12,950 bases of DNA from Thermoflexales bacterium (lineage in GTDB: Bacteria > Chloroflexota > Anaerolineae > Fen-1058). Position 1 is the first letter of the stretch, and each line of letters begins with the position of its first letter. Below are positions 7,901 to 12,950 of the stretch, piece by piece. Made by a program: the position numbers and the translations under genes. The stretch is taken from contig JAFGFO010000377.1 of the NCBI GenBank assembly GCA_016931085.1, forward strand, positions 1-12,950, given 5' to 3'. The notes under the pieces were generated by a model that made no database searches, was not told where the DNA came from, and was given only the letters and a program-made list of their open reading frames with translations.

Positions 7901-8282
7901 CAAAGTGCAGCACGCGGCTCTTGCACAAGCGGACAAAGCTGGCCAGACCGTAGGCTTCAATGTCCTTCTTGGATTGAAAGCCCAGCTCTCGCTCGACGTT
8001 GACCTCGACCCACAAGCCCTGGCAATCGTAGCCGTTTTGCCAACGCTGGTCAAAGCCCTGCATCGCCTTGTATCTTTGGTAGAGATCCTTGTAGGTGCGC
8101 CCCCAAGCGTGGTGCACGCCCATAGGGTTATTCGCCGTGATCGGGCCATCGATGAAAGACCAGCGTGGACCTCCGGCCAATTTGCGTCGCAGCTTATCGA
8201 ACACATTCGTCTCGCGCCACAAGCCCAAAAGGCGACGCTCCTGGTCCGGAAAATCCACTCGAGTTGGTACAGGTTTAAACAC
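4926..8282 (-). CDS. ileS: Isoleucyl-tRNA synthetase
   Basis: 1118-aa class I synthetase that charges tRNA-Ile with isoleucine in the cytoplasm; the length fits the longer bacterial/eukaryote-like IleRS type. The HIGH motif is the variant GVHHAWG (55-61) and the KMSKS motif is AMHKS followed by AGN (661-667). The CP1 editing domain shows the Thr-rich WTTTPWTLTSN (270-280) and GTGIVHIAPGCGAEDF (363-378), where GHGxxD is more usual. Cysteine pairs at 228/231, 440/443, 528/531 and 571/574 suggest zinc sites. NPWLDAG (586-592) and FRNWFY (625-630) are typical IleRS blocks, followed by the anticodon-binding and C-terminal domains. The start is GTG with GGAGG five bases upstream. The upstream T-box fits Ile control. 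Identity is secure; kinetics and inhibitor resistance cannot be read from sequence. Confidence 0.97.
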   Translation of the reverse strand: MFKPVPTRVDFPDQERRLLGLWRETNVFDKLRRKLAGGPRWSFIDGPITANNPMGVHHAWGRTYKDLYQRYKAMQGFDQRWQNGYDCQGLWVEVNVERELGFQSKKDIEAYGLASFVRLCKSRVLHFAAVQTQQSIRLGYQMDWNDPDTLESLAKQVVESPEETITLQGPRGPVTDSVEQVVGRLGLPELGGSYFTFSNENNYQIWSFLKSCHERGWIYKGRDVMPWCARCATGISQHEIVTEGYIERTDPGLTVHFPLRDRPGESLLVWTTTPWTLTSNVAAAVGPSLTYARVKQGERVFYLSKGCLHALTGPYEVLGELNGAAMEGWTYDGPFDELPAQQSSGSAAVHRVILWKDVGEEEGTGIVHIAPGCGAEDFQLGRQFLLPALAPLDEFGVFMADFGWLAGMDVSEVTAPIVEDLKRKDRFYRLEDYTHRYPECWRCHTPLVFRLVDEWFISMGPLYDKPDEQVSVAEKDASLRYQMMDSVNQIRWIPAFGYEREMEWLHNMHDWMISKKRYWGLALPIWVCESCGNFDVMGSREELAARAIEGWETFEGHTPHRPWIDAVKIACSKCGAKASRIADVGNPWLDAGIVAHSTLGYRTDRAYWAQWFPADLISESFPGQFRNWFYSLIAMSTGLERQSPCRAVFSYGTLLAEDGSAMHKSAGNMIEFNEAADTAGVDVMRWAYCCQRPEADMLFGYHVMDDVRRRFLIPLWNVYSFFVMYANVDAWTPEEGRPAELSVLDHWITARLSELVAQVTASLDDYDAMRAAQAVELFMDDLSNWYVRRSRRRFWKSEADSDKNAAYSTLYGVLMTLIRLLAPFVPFVTEEIYQNLVRGLEAGDPEAGVPESVHLCDWPHGRTLTGDERVLLADMAAVRQAVTLGHATRASSGVKVRQPLSRVMVVADPAQKAGIERLVDILTDELNVKTVEFVEREQDLVSYQLLPDNRKLGPKFGKQFPALRAALSALDPVTAAHTLRAGQALQLTLDGQPVELLPDEVLVQATPREGLAVQAEGGVVVALDIHLTPALVAEGLAREIVRRIQTMRKDAGFDLADRIETSYQAEGELAQAIEQWADYIQAETLSLNLEASPAPAGEKVESFKLDGQPVMLGVKRRT

Positions 8283-8294
8283 AATTGCCTCCTT

Positions 8295-8336
8295 GAATTA
8301 CGGTTCGCGTTTTACGCTTCACGCCTCACATCTCAC
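8295..8336 (-). repeat. Heptamer array (6 units) upstream of ileS
   Basis: Minus-strand units are GTGAGAT, GTGAGGC, GTGAAGC, GTAAAAC, GCGAACC, GTAATTC, exactly 42 nt in phase. The array fills most of the 70-nt gap between the membrane-protein gene and ileS and ends just before the ileS ribosome binding site GGAGG. It is the same degenerate family as the two arrays at the ileS 3' end. Confidence 0.8.
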
Positions 8337-8352
8337 GTGTTTGTCTAGTCCA

Positions 8353-10122
8353 TCAACCTCGCAAAGCCAGCGTGGGGCCGGCCACCAGCATCGTCAACAG
8401 TATGTCGCAGACGATAAAGATAAGCGAGGTCCAAAAGATCGAGTCGGTTCGCCCGGCAGCGATCTGTCGCCACGTTATCCAAGCCGCAACGGCGGCAATC
8501 GCCAGTTGTACGGCCCAGACGACGACTGTCCGACTCCAGCCCACCAACTCTCGCCCAACGATGGGCTCGGCCAGCACTCCCCCCAGCACGAACTCCTTGA
8601 TCAGCCAATACACCAGGCAGGCGACAATCATCATCGCGTACGAGCGGCGTCCGGACAGCCCCTCGCTGCCGCACCACACCGAATAAGCTATCAGGATGGC
8701 AAAGGAGGGCATCAAGAGAAGCGGCAAAAACGGCAAGAGCGCTAAACCACCTACCACCCTCCAGACCGCCGAGGCAATGCCGACCAACATATCGGTGATA
8801 TCCATCCCATCCAGGCGAGCGCGAGCTGTCGCCGTGGTGGCCGCGTAGTACACGCGATAGCCACCCGCCGAACTGCCGCTCATCCACAATGCGTACAAAT
8901 TGCCAGCCTTGTCGGCCGCCACAACCGGGTACACGCTGGATCCCAAAGGATAAGCCATCACGTGATAGCCCACTGCCTCTCCATCCCGCATCAAGACCAA
9001 GGCTGGCACCACCCGGCTGTTGTACCCAAAAGCCAGGCTCGCCACAAGCGCCAGGGCCATCTCGTCGTGCTGGCCAGGCAGCAGCGCCGGCATATGAAGA
9101 TACTTGCTCGAGACGCCGTACCTGCGCTGCTCTGCGCTGGCCATAGTTGTCACGTTGAATTCGCCGCTATACGGCAGATATTCAGGCAAGCCCTCGTCCG
9201 GCAGAGATAGCTCTCGTTGAGTCGTCGAGGCTGGTTGGCCGATAGGGAATACCACGTAATCGGTAAAGCCCATCCCGGCATAATGTCCACGCCGTACCTC
9301 TTGCCCCCACACAACGTAAACCCGCTCGTCGTCCAGGCCCAACCTGGCATAGGCGCGAAGCTGAGTGAGTGATATGCCTTCGACGGGCTGTAGGCTGTCA
9401 CCCTCAAAACACGCGTAAAAGACCTCCCACAGTTCGGCTTCCAGGCGCTCTTCCCAAATCAGGTGCACCACGCCCAGTCGATCGACCTGGGCCGAAATCG
9501 CCTCGGTCGGACGCGCGTTCAAGCGGCGGCTGCCCGCGCCGGGCGTGAGAGCCACGTGATACAGCCCATGCGCCGGACTGTCAGAGTCGGCCACCCACAA
9601 GACTTGGAGCGTCCCGCCTGCCGCCGGCAAGACCACATAGTCCTCAACGGCCACCCCAGGCAGCGACACCAGCTCAGGGCCGGCGGGTTCCAGGCTCCAG
9701 TGGAGCAATTGCAAGGCACTCGCGCCAGGCAAGCGCCCCTTCCCCAAGACGTGAGGGGCACCCTGCCCGTCCAGGATCAGCCCAAGCGTTTCAGGCGTGC
9801 CTTCCAGTCCGCCTAACCACTGCGCGCTTACCTGTCGAACGTTCCCATCCAATTGGAGATATTGCACGCCACTGGCGCCATCTTTTCTAGCCGGCCAGGC
9901 CAGGTGAATGCGCTGGCCATCATCAGAAGCGACGATCGCCGGCGGCTGCTTCCAGGGCGCAAAGCCAATGGCCGTCCCCCGGCTCCAATCAGGCTGGATC
10001 TTGTCCGTCTTGTTCTCGATCGGCCGGGCGATGAGGACAACGCTCACACTGACCGCTACAAACACGATGCCCACAAACGCCAGCCTGGCTCGCCGCGATT
10101 TTAATAGCTTTTGCATATTCAC
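8353..10122 (-). CDS. Membrane-anchored propeller-like protein of unknown function
   Basis: 589-aa protein of a family I do not recognise. It has an N-terminal anchor helix (about 14-32), a large probably extracytoplasmic domain (about 35-440), and about four to five C-terminal helices (about 445-478, 494-515, 530-550, 562-582). The outer domain repeats a strand-type motif ending in Trp followed by a second strand: IHLAW (72-76), LQVLW (172-176), VHLIW (219-223), VYVVW (268-272), LYALW (409-413). This suggests sialidase- or propeller-like blades. The GTG start overlaps the alaX stop (GTGA), implying translational coupling; an ATG two codons later is an alternative start. Its position between two tRNA-charging genes under one T-box is unusual, but no enzymatic motif supports a translation role. 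Confidence 0.82.
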   Translation of the reverse strand: MNMQKLLKSRRARLAFVGIVFVAVSVSVVLIARPIENKTDKIQPDWSRGTAIGFAPWKQPPAIVASDDGQRIHLAWPARKDGASGVQYLQLDGNVRQVSAQWLGGLEGTPETLGLILDGQGAPHVLGKGRLPGASALQLLHWSLEPAGPELVSLPGVAVEDYVVLPAAGGTLQVLWVADSDSPAHGLYHVALTPGAGSRRLNARPTEAISAQVDRLGVVHLIWEERLEAELWEVFYACFEGDSLQPVEGISLTQLRAYARLGLDDERVYVVWGQEVRRGHYAGMGFTDYVVFPIGQPASTTQRELSLPDEGLPEYLPYSGEFNVTTMASAEQRRYGVSSKYLHMPALLPGQHDEMALALVASLAFGYNSRVVPALVLMRDGEAVGYHVMAYPLGSSVYPVVAADKAGNLYALWMSGSSAGGYRVYYAATTATARARLDGMDITDMLVGIASAVWRVVGGLALLPFLPLLLMPSFAILIAYSVWCGSEGLSGRRSYAMMIVACLVYWLIKEFVLGGVLAEPIVGRELVGWSRTVVVWAVQLAIAAVAAWITWRQIAAGRTDSIFWTSLIFIVCDILLTMLVAGPTLALRG

Positions 10123-10826
10123 TTCAACTCGATGACGATCCGCTTGTTGGTTCTACCCTTGCTCTTGTAATCCACCACGTGGATGCGGCCCACCTCACGC
10201 GTGTTGGCCACGTGCGTCCCTCCGTCCGCCTGCAAATCCAGACCCACAAGCTCCACCGTGCGAACCTCAGCGATAGCCTCAGGCAGCAGATTGATCTTGG
10301 TGCGAATCAAGTCCGGGATCTGAAAGGCGACCTGGCGCGGCAAAATCTCGACCCGCACCTCCCGTGCCGCGGCCACCTCGGCGTTGACCTTTTCCTCGAT
10401 CTCGACCACCAACTCTTTTTGCATGCGCTCGAACTCGAAATCCATGCGCGCCCCGCCCGGCTCCATATTGCCACCGGTCACCAACGCGCCGTAATCGCGA
10501 AAGACCACGCCGCACAGAATATGCAGGGCCGTGTGAGTGCGCATCAACTGATAGCGGCGCTCCCAGTCCAAAACGCCCCGGACTTGAGTCCCGGCCGGCG
10601 GCGGCTCACGGTCCAGCTCGTGCCAAACCACATCATCGTGCTTACGCACCTTGAGCACCTGCCACAAGGTCTGGCCGACGCTCAGTGCGCCCACATCGTT
10701 GGGTTGACCGCCCCCACCGGGATAGAAGGCAGTCCGGTCCAGGGCCACGGCCTTCCCCTCCACCTCCATCACCACCGCCTCAAACTCGCGCACATAACTA
10801 TCCGTTTGATAGATCAACTCTGTCAT
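10119..10826 (-). CDS. alaX: AlaX-type trans-editing aminoacyl-tRNA deacylase
   Basis: 235-aa protein homologous to the AlaRS editing and C-terminal SAD domains. Family members hydrolyse mischarged Ser- or Gly-tRNA(Ala) in trans. Visible motifs: FYPGGGGQPNDVG (34-46, the GGQ-D-G block), HTALH (98-102, the HxxxH metal site), and DGGTH (201-205), the last metal-ligand block, where AlaRS itself usually has CGGTH. The length fits the medium AlaX class. The SAD fold is shared with ThrRS editing domains, so tRNA specificity is inferred. The start ATG follows GAGAGGA. It is the first gene behind the T-box, with the terminator about 40 nt upstream, and overlaps the next gene by 4 bp. Confidence 0.93.
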   Translation of the reverse strand: MTELIYQTDSYVREFEAVVMEVEGKAVALDRTAFYPGGGGQPNDVGALSVGQTLWQVLKVRKHDDVVWHELDREPPPAGTQVRGVLDWERRYQLMRTHTALHILCGVVFRDYGALVTGGNMEPGGARMDFEFERMQKELVVEIEEKVNAEVAAAREVRVEILPRQVAFQIPDLIRTKINLLPEAIAEVRTVELVGLDLQADGGTHVANTREVGRIHVVDYKSKGRTNKRIVIELK

Positions 10827-10866
10827 TCCTATCCTCTCACTGTCTACTCATTAACAATTAATAATT

Positions 10867-10902
10867 AAACAAACCACTCTCGCCCCATGCCAGGGACGAG
10901 AG
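10867..10902 (-). terminator. T-box intrinsic terminator
   Basis: On the minus strand CTCTCGTCCC pairs with GGGGCGAGAG around a TGGCAT loop (10 bp, one G-U), followed by the U-rich tail UGGUUUGUUU. The 5' arm is shared with the T-box antiterminator, so the two structures exclude each other. Confidence 0.93.
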
Positions 10903-11190
10903 CATGCTCTCGCGGTACCACCCCGCTTGCCTGTCGCTTTTATACCACAGGCCACTCTTGCGGCGACCATCATCGCCGCGTCTCGCTAACGTGAGACGAG
11001 TCCGGCTTTCTTACTAGGAGGGTGACCCCTACGACCCGTTCAGATCGCAGCTCCGGAGGGATTTTCGGTGCACGCCCGGCACCTGGCTTTCACCTCGCAC
11101 TATCAAGATAATGGCAAGCCATGTCTCGATGGCGCGTCAGGCTCTCTGTAACTCGTGCATTGCACCTACTCGTCTCCGTCATCGCTGTTG
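10867..11190 (-). ncRNA. T-box riboswitch (tRNA-sensing leader), probably Ile-specific
   Basis: Complete minus-strand T-box leader. The antiterminator carries the conserved bulge UGGUACC (10920-10914), flanked by GGGG/CCCU and GCGAGAG/CUCUCGU pairings. The N in UGGN is U, matching an A73 tRNA such as tRNA-Ile. In Stem I, GGAG (11177-11174) pairs with CUCC (11058-11055) and GGUGCA (11166-11161) pairs with UGCACC (11072-11067); between them the loop-E pair AGUA/GAA lies opposite AAUCC. The specifier best reads AUC (11062-11060), matching ileS in the operon; there is one base more than the usual specifier-plus-purine spacing, so AAU is a formal alternative. An AGAGAG bulge, a Stem II AGUAAGAA motif and hairpins with CGUCUC/GAGACG and GCGGCGA/UCGCCGC stems are also visible. 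Uncharged tRNA should stabilise the antiterminator. Confidence 0.95.
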
Positions 11191-11196
11191 GGGGTG

Positions 11197-11225
11197 ATTA
11201 TCGCACAACTTGGCGGGCATGTCAA
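11197..11225 (-). promoter_or_regulatory. Promoter of the T-box operon
   Basis: On the minus strand TTGACA (11225-11220, consensus) is followed after exactly 17 nt by GATAAT (11202-11197, 5/6 match). Transcription would start near 11190, just before the Stem I base. Confidence 0.88.
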
Positions 11226-11254
11226 GGGGTGATTTCGCCGCGCTGCCGCGCGGC

Positions 11255-11283
11255 TTGACGTTTGTGGCTTTCCATGTTACTAT
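11255..11283 (+). promoter_or_regulatory. Divergent promoter for the LysM lipoprotein
   Basis: TTGACG (11255-11260) and TACTAT (11278-11283) are spaced by 17 nt. The -35 box is preceded directly by the 10-bp palindrome GCCGCGCGGC (11245-11254), which sits between the two divergent promoters. Transcription would start near 11290, giving a leader of about 58 nt. Confidence 0.65.
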
Positions 11284-11347
11284 TATATCGCTTTGCCCCC
11301 CAGGTCGAGCGCAGTGTGCGTTCAAACAGACTCAGGAGGGATTATCC

Positions 11348-11998
11348 ATGACCCAACGTTTTGTCCATACACTAGTTCTGGTTCTGGTTGCAATTGGCTT
11401 GATCGCCCTGCCAGGTTGCGAGCGGCCCAAGTCTACCGGCACGCAGCTTCCCACGCCGGCCGCCCAGACGGCCCGCACGGCGACGCCCACGATCCAGCCG
11501 GAGATTCCTCCGGCGATGCAAACGGCGATCGTGGCAGGCGAGACGCCCACCGTGCCGACCGCAACGAAAGCGTCACAACCAGCAGCACCAACAGCCACGC
11601 CTATGCCGTCGCCACACCCCACACTCGTCGTCGTCCCGATGCCCACCCCTGTACCGGGCGCCCCAAGCACCCACATCGTCCAGCCGGGAGAGTGGCTGTG
11701 GAGCATCGCGCGAAAGTATAACGTGGACCCGCAGGCCATCGCTCAGGCTAACAACTTGATTGACCCCGGCACTTTACAGCCAGGCCAGACCTTGATCATC
11801 CCTGCGTCTGGCAGCGTGCCTGCTCCGACGGCGGCGCCCGGCGGCACAAGTGGTCAGATCACCCATGTGGTTCAGTCAGGTGAAAACCTGTTCCGCGTTG
11901 CACTCAAATACAACCGAACAGTGCAGTCCGTTGCCACAGCCAATGGCATCACCAACAAGAACTTGATCTACCCGGGGCAGGTTTTGATCATCCCGTAG
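11348..11998 (+). CDS. Lipoprotein with two LysM domains
   Basis: 216-aa predicted lipoprotein. A signal peptide with hydrophobic core (about 7-21) ends in LPGC with C24 as the lipidation site. A Pro/Thr/Ala-rich linker (about 27-106) follows, then LysM1 (108-152, THIVQPGEWLWSIARKYNV) and LysM2 (172-216, THVVQSGENLFRVALKYN), each ending PGQ.LIIP. LysM modules bind N-acetylglucosamine-containing glycans such as peptidoglycan, so this is probably an envelope-anchored wall or exopolysaccharide binder without a catalytic domain. The start at 11348 is chosen because AGGAGG lies 8 nt upstream and it alone puts the signal peptide at the N-terminus; longer in-frame versions would start before the likely transcript start. 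Transcribed divergently from the T-box operon. Confidence 0.93.
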   Translation: MTQRFVHTLVLVLVAIGLIALPGCERPKSTGTQLPTPAAQTARTATPTIQPEIPPAMQTAIVAGETPTVPTATKASQPAAPTATPMPSPHPTLVVVPMPTPVPGAPSTHIVQPGEWLWSIARKYNVDPQAIAQANNLIDPGTLQPGQTLIIPASGSVPAPTAAPGGTSGQITHVVQSGENLFRVALKYNRTVQSVATANGITNKNLIYPGQVLIIP

Positions 11999-12000
11999 GG

Positions 12001-12147
12001 AACTGCAAAAACGTTGTTTCCTGCTCTCGAGCGAAAAATCTCGGGCGGGAAATGCCGTTAATTTGCACGCGTTCTCGCAAGTTCTATCGCGAGAGCTGCC
12101 GGGCCGGCAAGTAAGCGAGCCAGAACTTTGGTATTGGTACATCCTGG
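12001..12147 (+). promoter_or_regulatory. Structured leader / possible attenuator before the Nudix gene
   Basis: This intergenic stretch is rich in pairings. TTTCC (12017-12021) pairs with GGAAA (12048-12052) around a hairpin of CTCGAG (12026-12031) and CTCGGG (12040-12045). TCTCGC (12073-12078) pairs with GCGAGA (12089-12094). The loop of that hairpin, AAGTTCT (12079-12085), is perfectly complementary to AGAACTT (12122-12128), a possible pseudoknot. CCTGG (12143-12147) can pair with the 5' arm of the following terminator. I match it to no known riboswitch class, and see no strong promoter in it. Confidence 0.4.
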
Positions 12148-12176
12148 AGCTACCAGGTATGCCTGGTAGCTTTTTT
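12148..12176 (+). terminator. Intrinsic terminator 26 nt before the Nudix start
   Basis: AGCTACCAGG and CCTGGTAGCT form a perfect 10-bp stem with a TATG loop, running into six Ts (12171-12176). It could end the LysM transcript, or act as an attenuator for the Nudix gene, because the remaining 25 nt hold no room for a promoter. Confidence 0.92.
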
Positions 12177-12201
12177 GCACCTGTAGGCACTTGGCTTCAC
12201 C

Positions 12202-12747
12202 ATGGAAACATTGATTGCCAGTCGTCGCCTGTACGAGGGACGCGTGTTGAATCTGCGCGTGGACGACGTGCGCTTGCCGGACGGTAGGCCAACAGTGCGC
12301 GAAATTGTCGAACACGGCGGCGCGGTGGCTGTGGTCGCCTTGGATGACGACGATTACGTGCTTCTGATCAAGCAGTATCGTTACGCGGTCGGCCAGGTGC
12401 TGATCGAGCTGCCGGCCGGCGTGCTAGAGCCAGGCGAGGATCCTCAGGCCTGCGCCGCCCGCGAGCTGGAAGAGGAAACCGGCTGCCGGGCGGCTGTGTT
12501 CGAACCTTTGGTTACGATATACCCCAGCCCTGGTTACACGACCGAGATCATCCATCTCTTCATCGCACGCCACCTGGAGATGGGTACCCCTCACCCCGAG
12601 GCTGACGAATACATCGAGCTGATGCGCGTGCCTTTCACAGAAGCGTTGGCCATGGTGGAGCGGGGAGAGATGCGCATCTGTAACAGCATCGCCATCATTG
12701 GCTTGCTCACAGCCGCGCGAAAGCTGGGCGTGATTTCTACGGTGTGA
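12202..12747 (+). CDS. Nudix hydrolase, ADP-ribose pyrophosphatase type
   Basis: 181-aa Nudix enzyme. The complete Nudix box Gx5Ex7REUxEExGU is at 73-95 (G73, E79, R87, E88, E91, E92, G94), which binds the divalent metals. The N-terminal pattern YEGRVLNLRVDDVRLPDG and LIKQYRYAVG...IELPAG (55-73) is typical of ADP-ribose pyrophosphatases (NudF-like), which cleave ADP-ribose to AMP and ribose 5-phosphate and help clear reactive ADP-ribose. Substrate is inferred from family resemblance. Length is usual. The ATG at 12202 matches the family N-terminus, but the ribosome binding site is poor. The gene sits 26 nt behind a perfect terminator stem, and otherwise 203 nt after the LysM gene. Confidence 0.93.
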   Translation: METLIASRRLYEGRVLNLRVDDVRLPDGRPTVREIVEHGGAVAVVALDDDDYVLLIKQYRYAVGQVLIELPAGVLEPGEDPQACAARELEEETGCRAAVFEPLVTIYPSPGYTTEIIHLFIARHLEMGTPHPEADEYIELMRVPFTEALAMVERGEMRICNSIAIIGLLTAARKLGVISTV

Positions 12748-12759
12748 CTAACACGCCGC

Positions 12760-12788
12760 TTGTAGCTCCTGGACGCCCATGGTATAAT
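12760..12788 (+). promoter_or_regulatory. Promoter of the bifunctional-nuclease gene
   Basis: A perfect -10 TATAAT (12783-12788) lies 17 nt after TTGTAG (12760-12765, 4/6 match to TTGACA). Transcription would start near 12795, just before the hairpin at 12805. Confidence 0.75.
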
Positions 12789-12804
12789 CTAATAGCGGCG
12801 AACC

Positions 12805-12837
12805 AGAAAGCGAGTTTTTTGGAAAAACTCGCTTTCT
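12805..12837 (+). repeat. Perfect 15-bp hairpin in the 5' UTR
   Basis: AGAAAGCGAGTTTTT (12805-12819) and AAAAACTCGCTTTCT (12823-12837) are exact reverse complements around a TGG loop. No U run follows the stem on either strand, so it is not a normal intrinsic terminator. It lies between the promoter and the AGAGGG ribosome binding site (12855-12860) and may act on mRNA stability or as a protein or RNA target. Confidence 0.88.
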
Positions 12838-12866
12838 AAAGAATCGAGCGGTCAAGAGGGCTGGGT

Positions 12867-12950
12867 ATGATTGAAGTCACAATAGACAGCATTCGCATCA
12901 GCTTGATGTCCCAACATCGCGTGGTTATCCTGAAAGAAGTCGACAGCGAG
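12867..12950 (+). CDS. Bifunctional nuclease (BFN/DUF151) domain protein, 5' part only
   Basis: The first 28 codons are present and the gene runs off the window. [13 protein letters not shown] followed by [10 protein letters not shown] is the characteristic N-terminus of the DUF151 family, named bifunctional nuclease after a plant member reported with DNase and RNase activity; the bacterial role is poorly known. The start ATG follows AGAGGG by 6 nt and the -10 box TATAAT lies about 80 nt upstream. Domain completeness cannot be judged here. Confidence 0.85.
   Translation, partial: MIEVTIDSIRISLMSQHRVVILKEVDSE

Noticed and set aside
10179..10868. Plus-strand open frame opposite alaX.
   Set aside because: It is the complement of a recognisable AlaX gene, with His/Leu-rich composition typical of an antisense shadow.
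11067..11069. ACC in the T-box Stem I read as a Thr specifier, which would mismatch the ileS operon.
   Set aside because: ACC lies on the 5' side of the loop-E GAA and is part of the GGUGCA/UGCACC helix. In well-studied T-boxes the codon follows GAA and precedes the lower helix, which here gives AUC and agrees with ileS.
11210..11347. N-terminal extension of the LysM lipoprotein reading frame from 11210.
   Set aside because: It would start upstream of the likely transcript start, bury the signal peptide at residue 47, and ignore the AGGAGG site before 11348.

Overview
The window looks like chromosomal DNA of a Chloroflexota bacterium (Anaerolineae or a neighbouring class). This is inferred from the high GC content, the Pro/Thr-rich lipoproteins, an IleRS with variant signature motifs, a bifunctional-nuclease (DUF151) gene, and GTGAAAC-type heptamer arrays between genes. 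I could not test it by database search. I see no tRNA or rRNA gene, transposon, CRISPR array or phage module. All genes appear intact except the last, which runs off the window end.

Layout. (1) Bases 1-199 are intergenic: a nested 15-bp inverted repeat, then a good sigma-70-type promoter. (2) Bases 200-2897 (+) hold a small membrane protein with a C-terminal four-cysteine zinc-ribbon-like tail, then a 610-aa GAF / coiled-coil / SpoIIE-phosphatase / RsbW-like protein. Several expected catalytic residues of the latter are replaced. (3) Bases 2946-10826 (-) form a likely five-gene operon, read right to left: AlaX-type tRNA editing protein, a large membrane-anchored propeller-like protein, ileS, a TolB/PD40-like lipoprotein, and an LsrG-like ABM-domain protein. 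It is preceded by a strong promoter (11197-11225) and a complete T-box riboswitch (about 10867-11190), whose specifier is best read as AUC (Ile). (4) Bases 11255-11998 (+) hold a divergent promoter and a two-LysM lipoprotein. (5) Bases 11999-12747 (+) hold a structured leader with a perfect terminator 26 nt before a Nudix (ADP-ribose pyrophosphatase type) gene. (6) Bases 12760-12950 (+) hold a TATAAT promoter, a perfect 15-bp hairpin in the 5' UTR, and the first 28 codons of a bifunctional nuclease (DUF151) gene.

How it fits together. The T-box should read uncharged tRNA-Ile and release transcription of ileS together with a tRNA proofreading enzyme and, by read-through, three poorly characterised genes. 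The first two genes look like a membrane-sensor and signalling pair. The most interesting items are the degenerate RsbU-like protein, the T-box operon that puts AlaX and an unknown membrane protein under apparent Ile control, the possible attenuator before the Nudix gene, and the heptamer arrays that supply one gene's stop codon and another's start codon.
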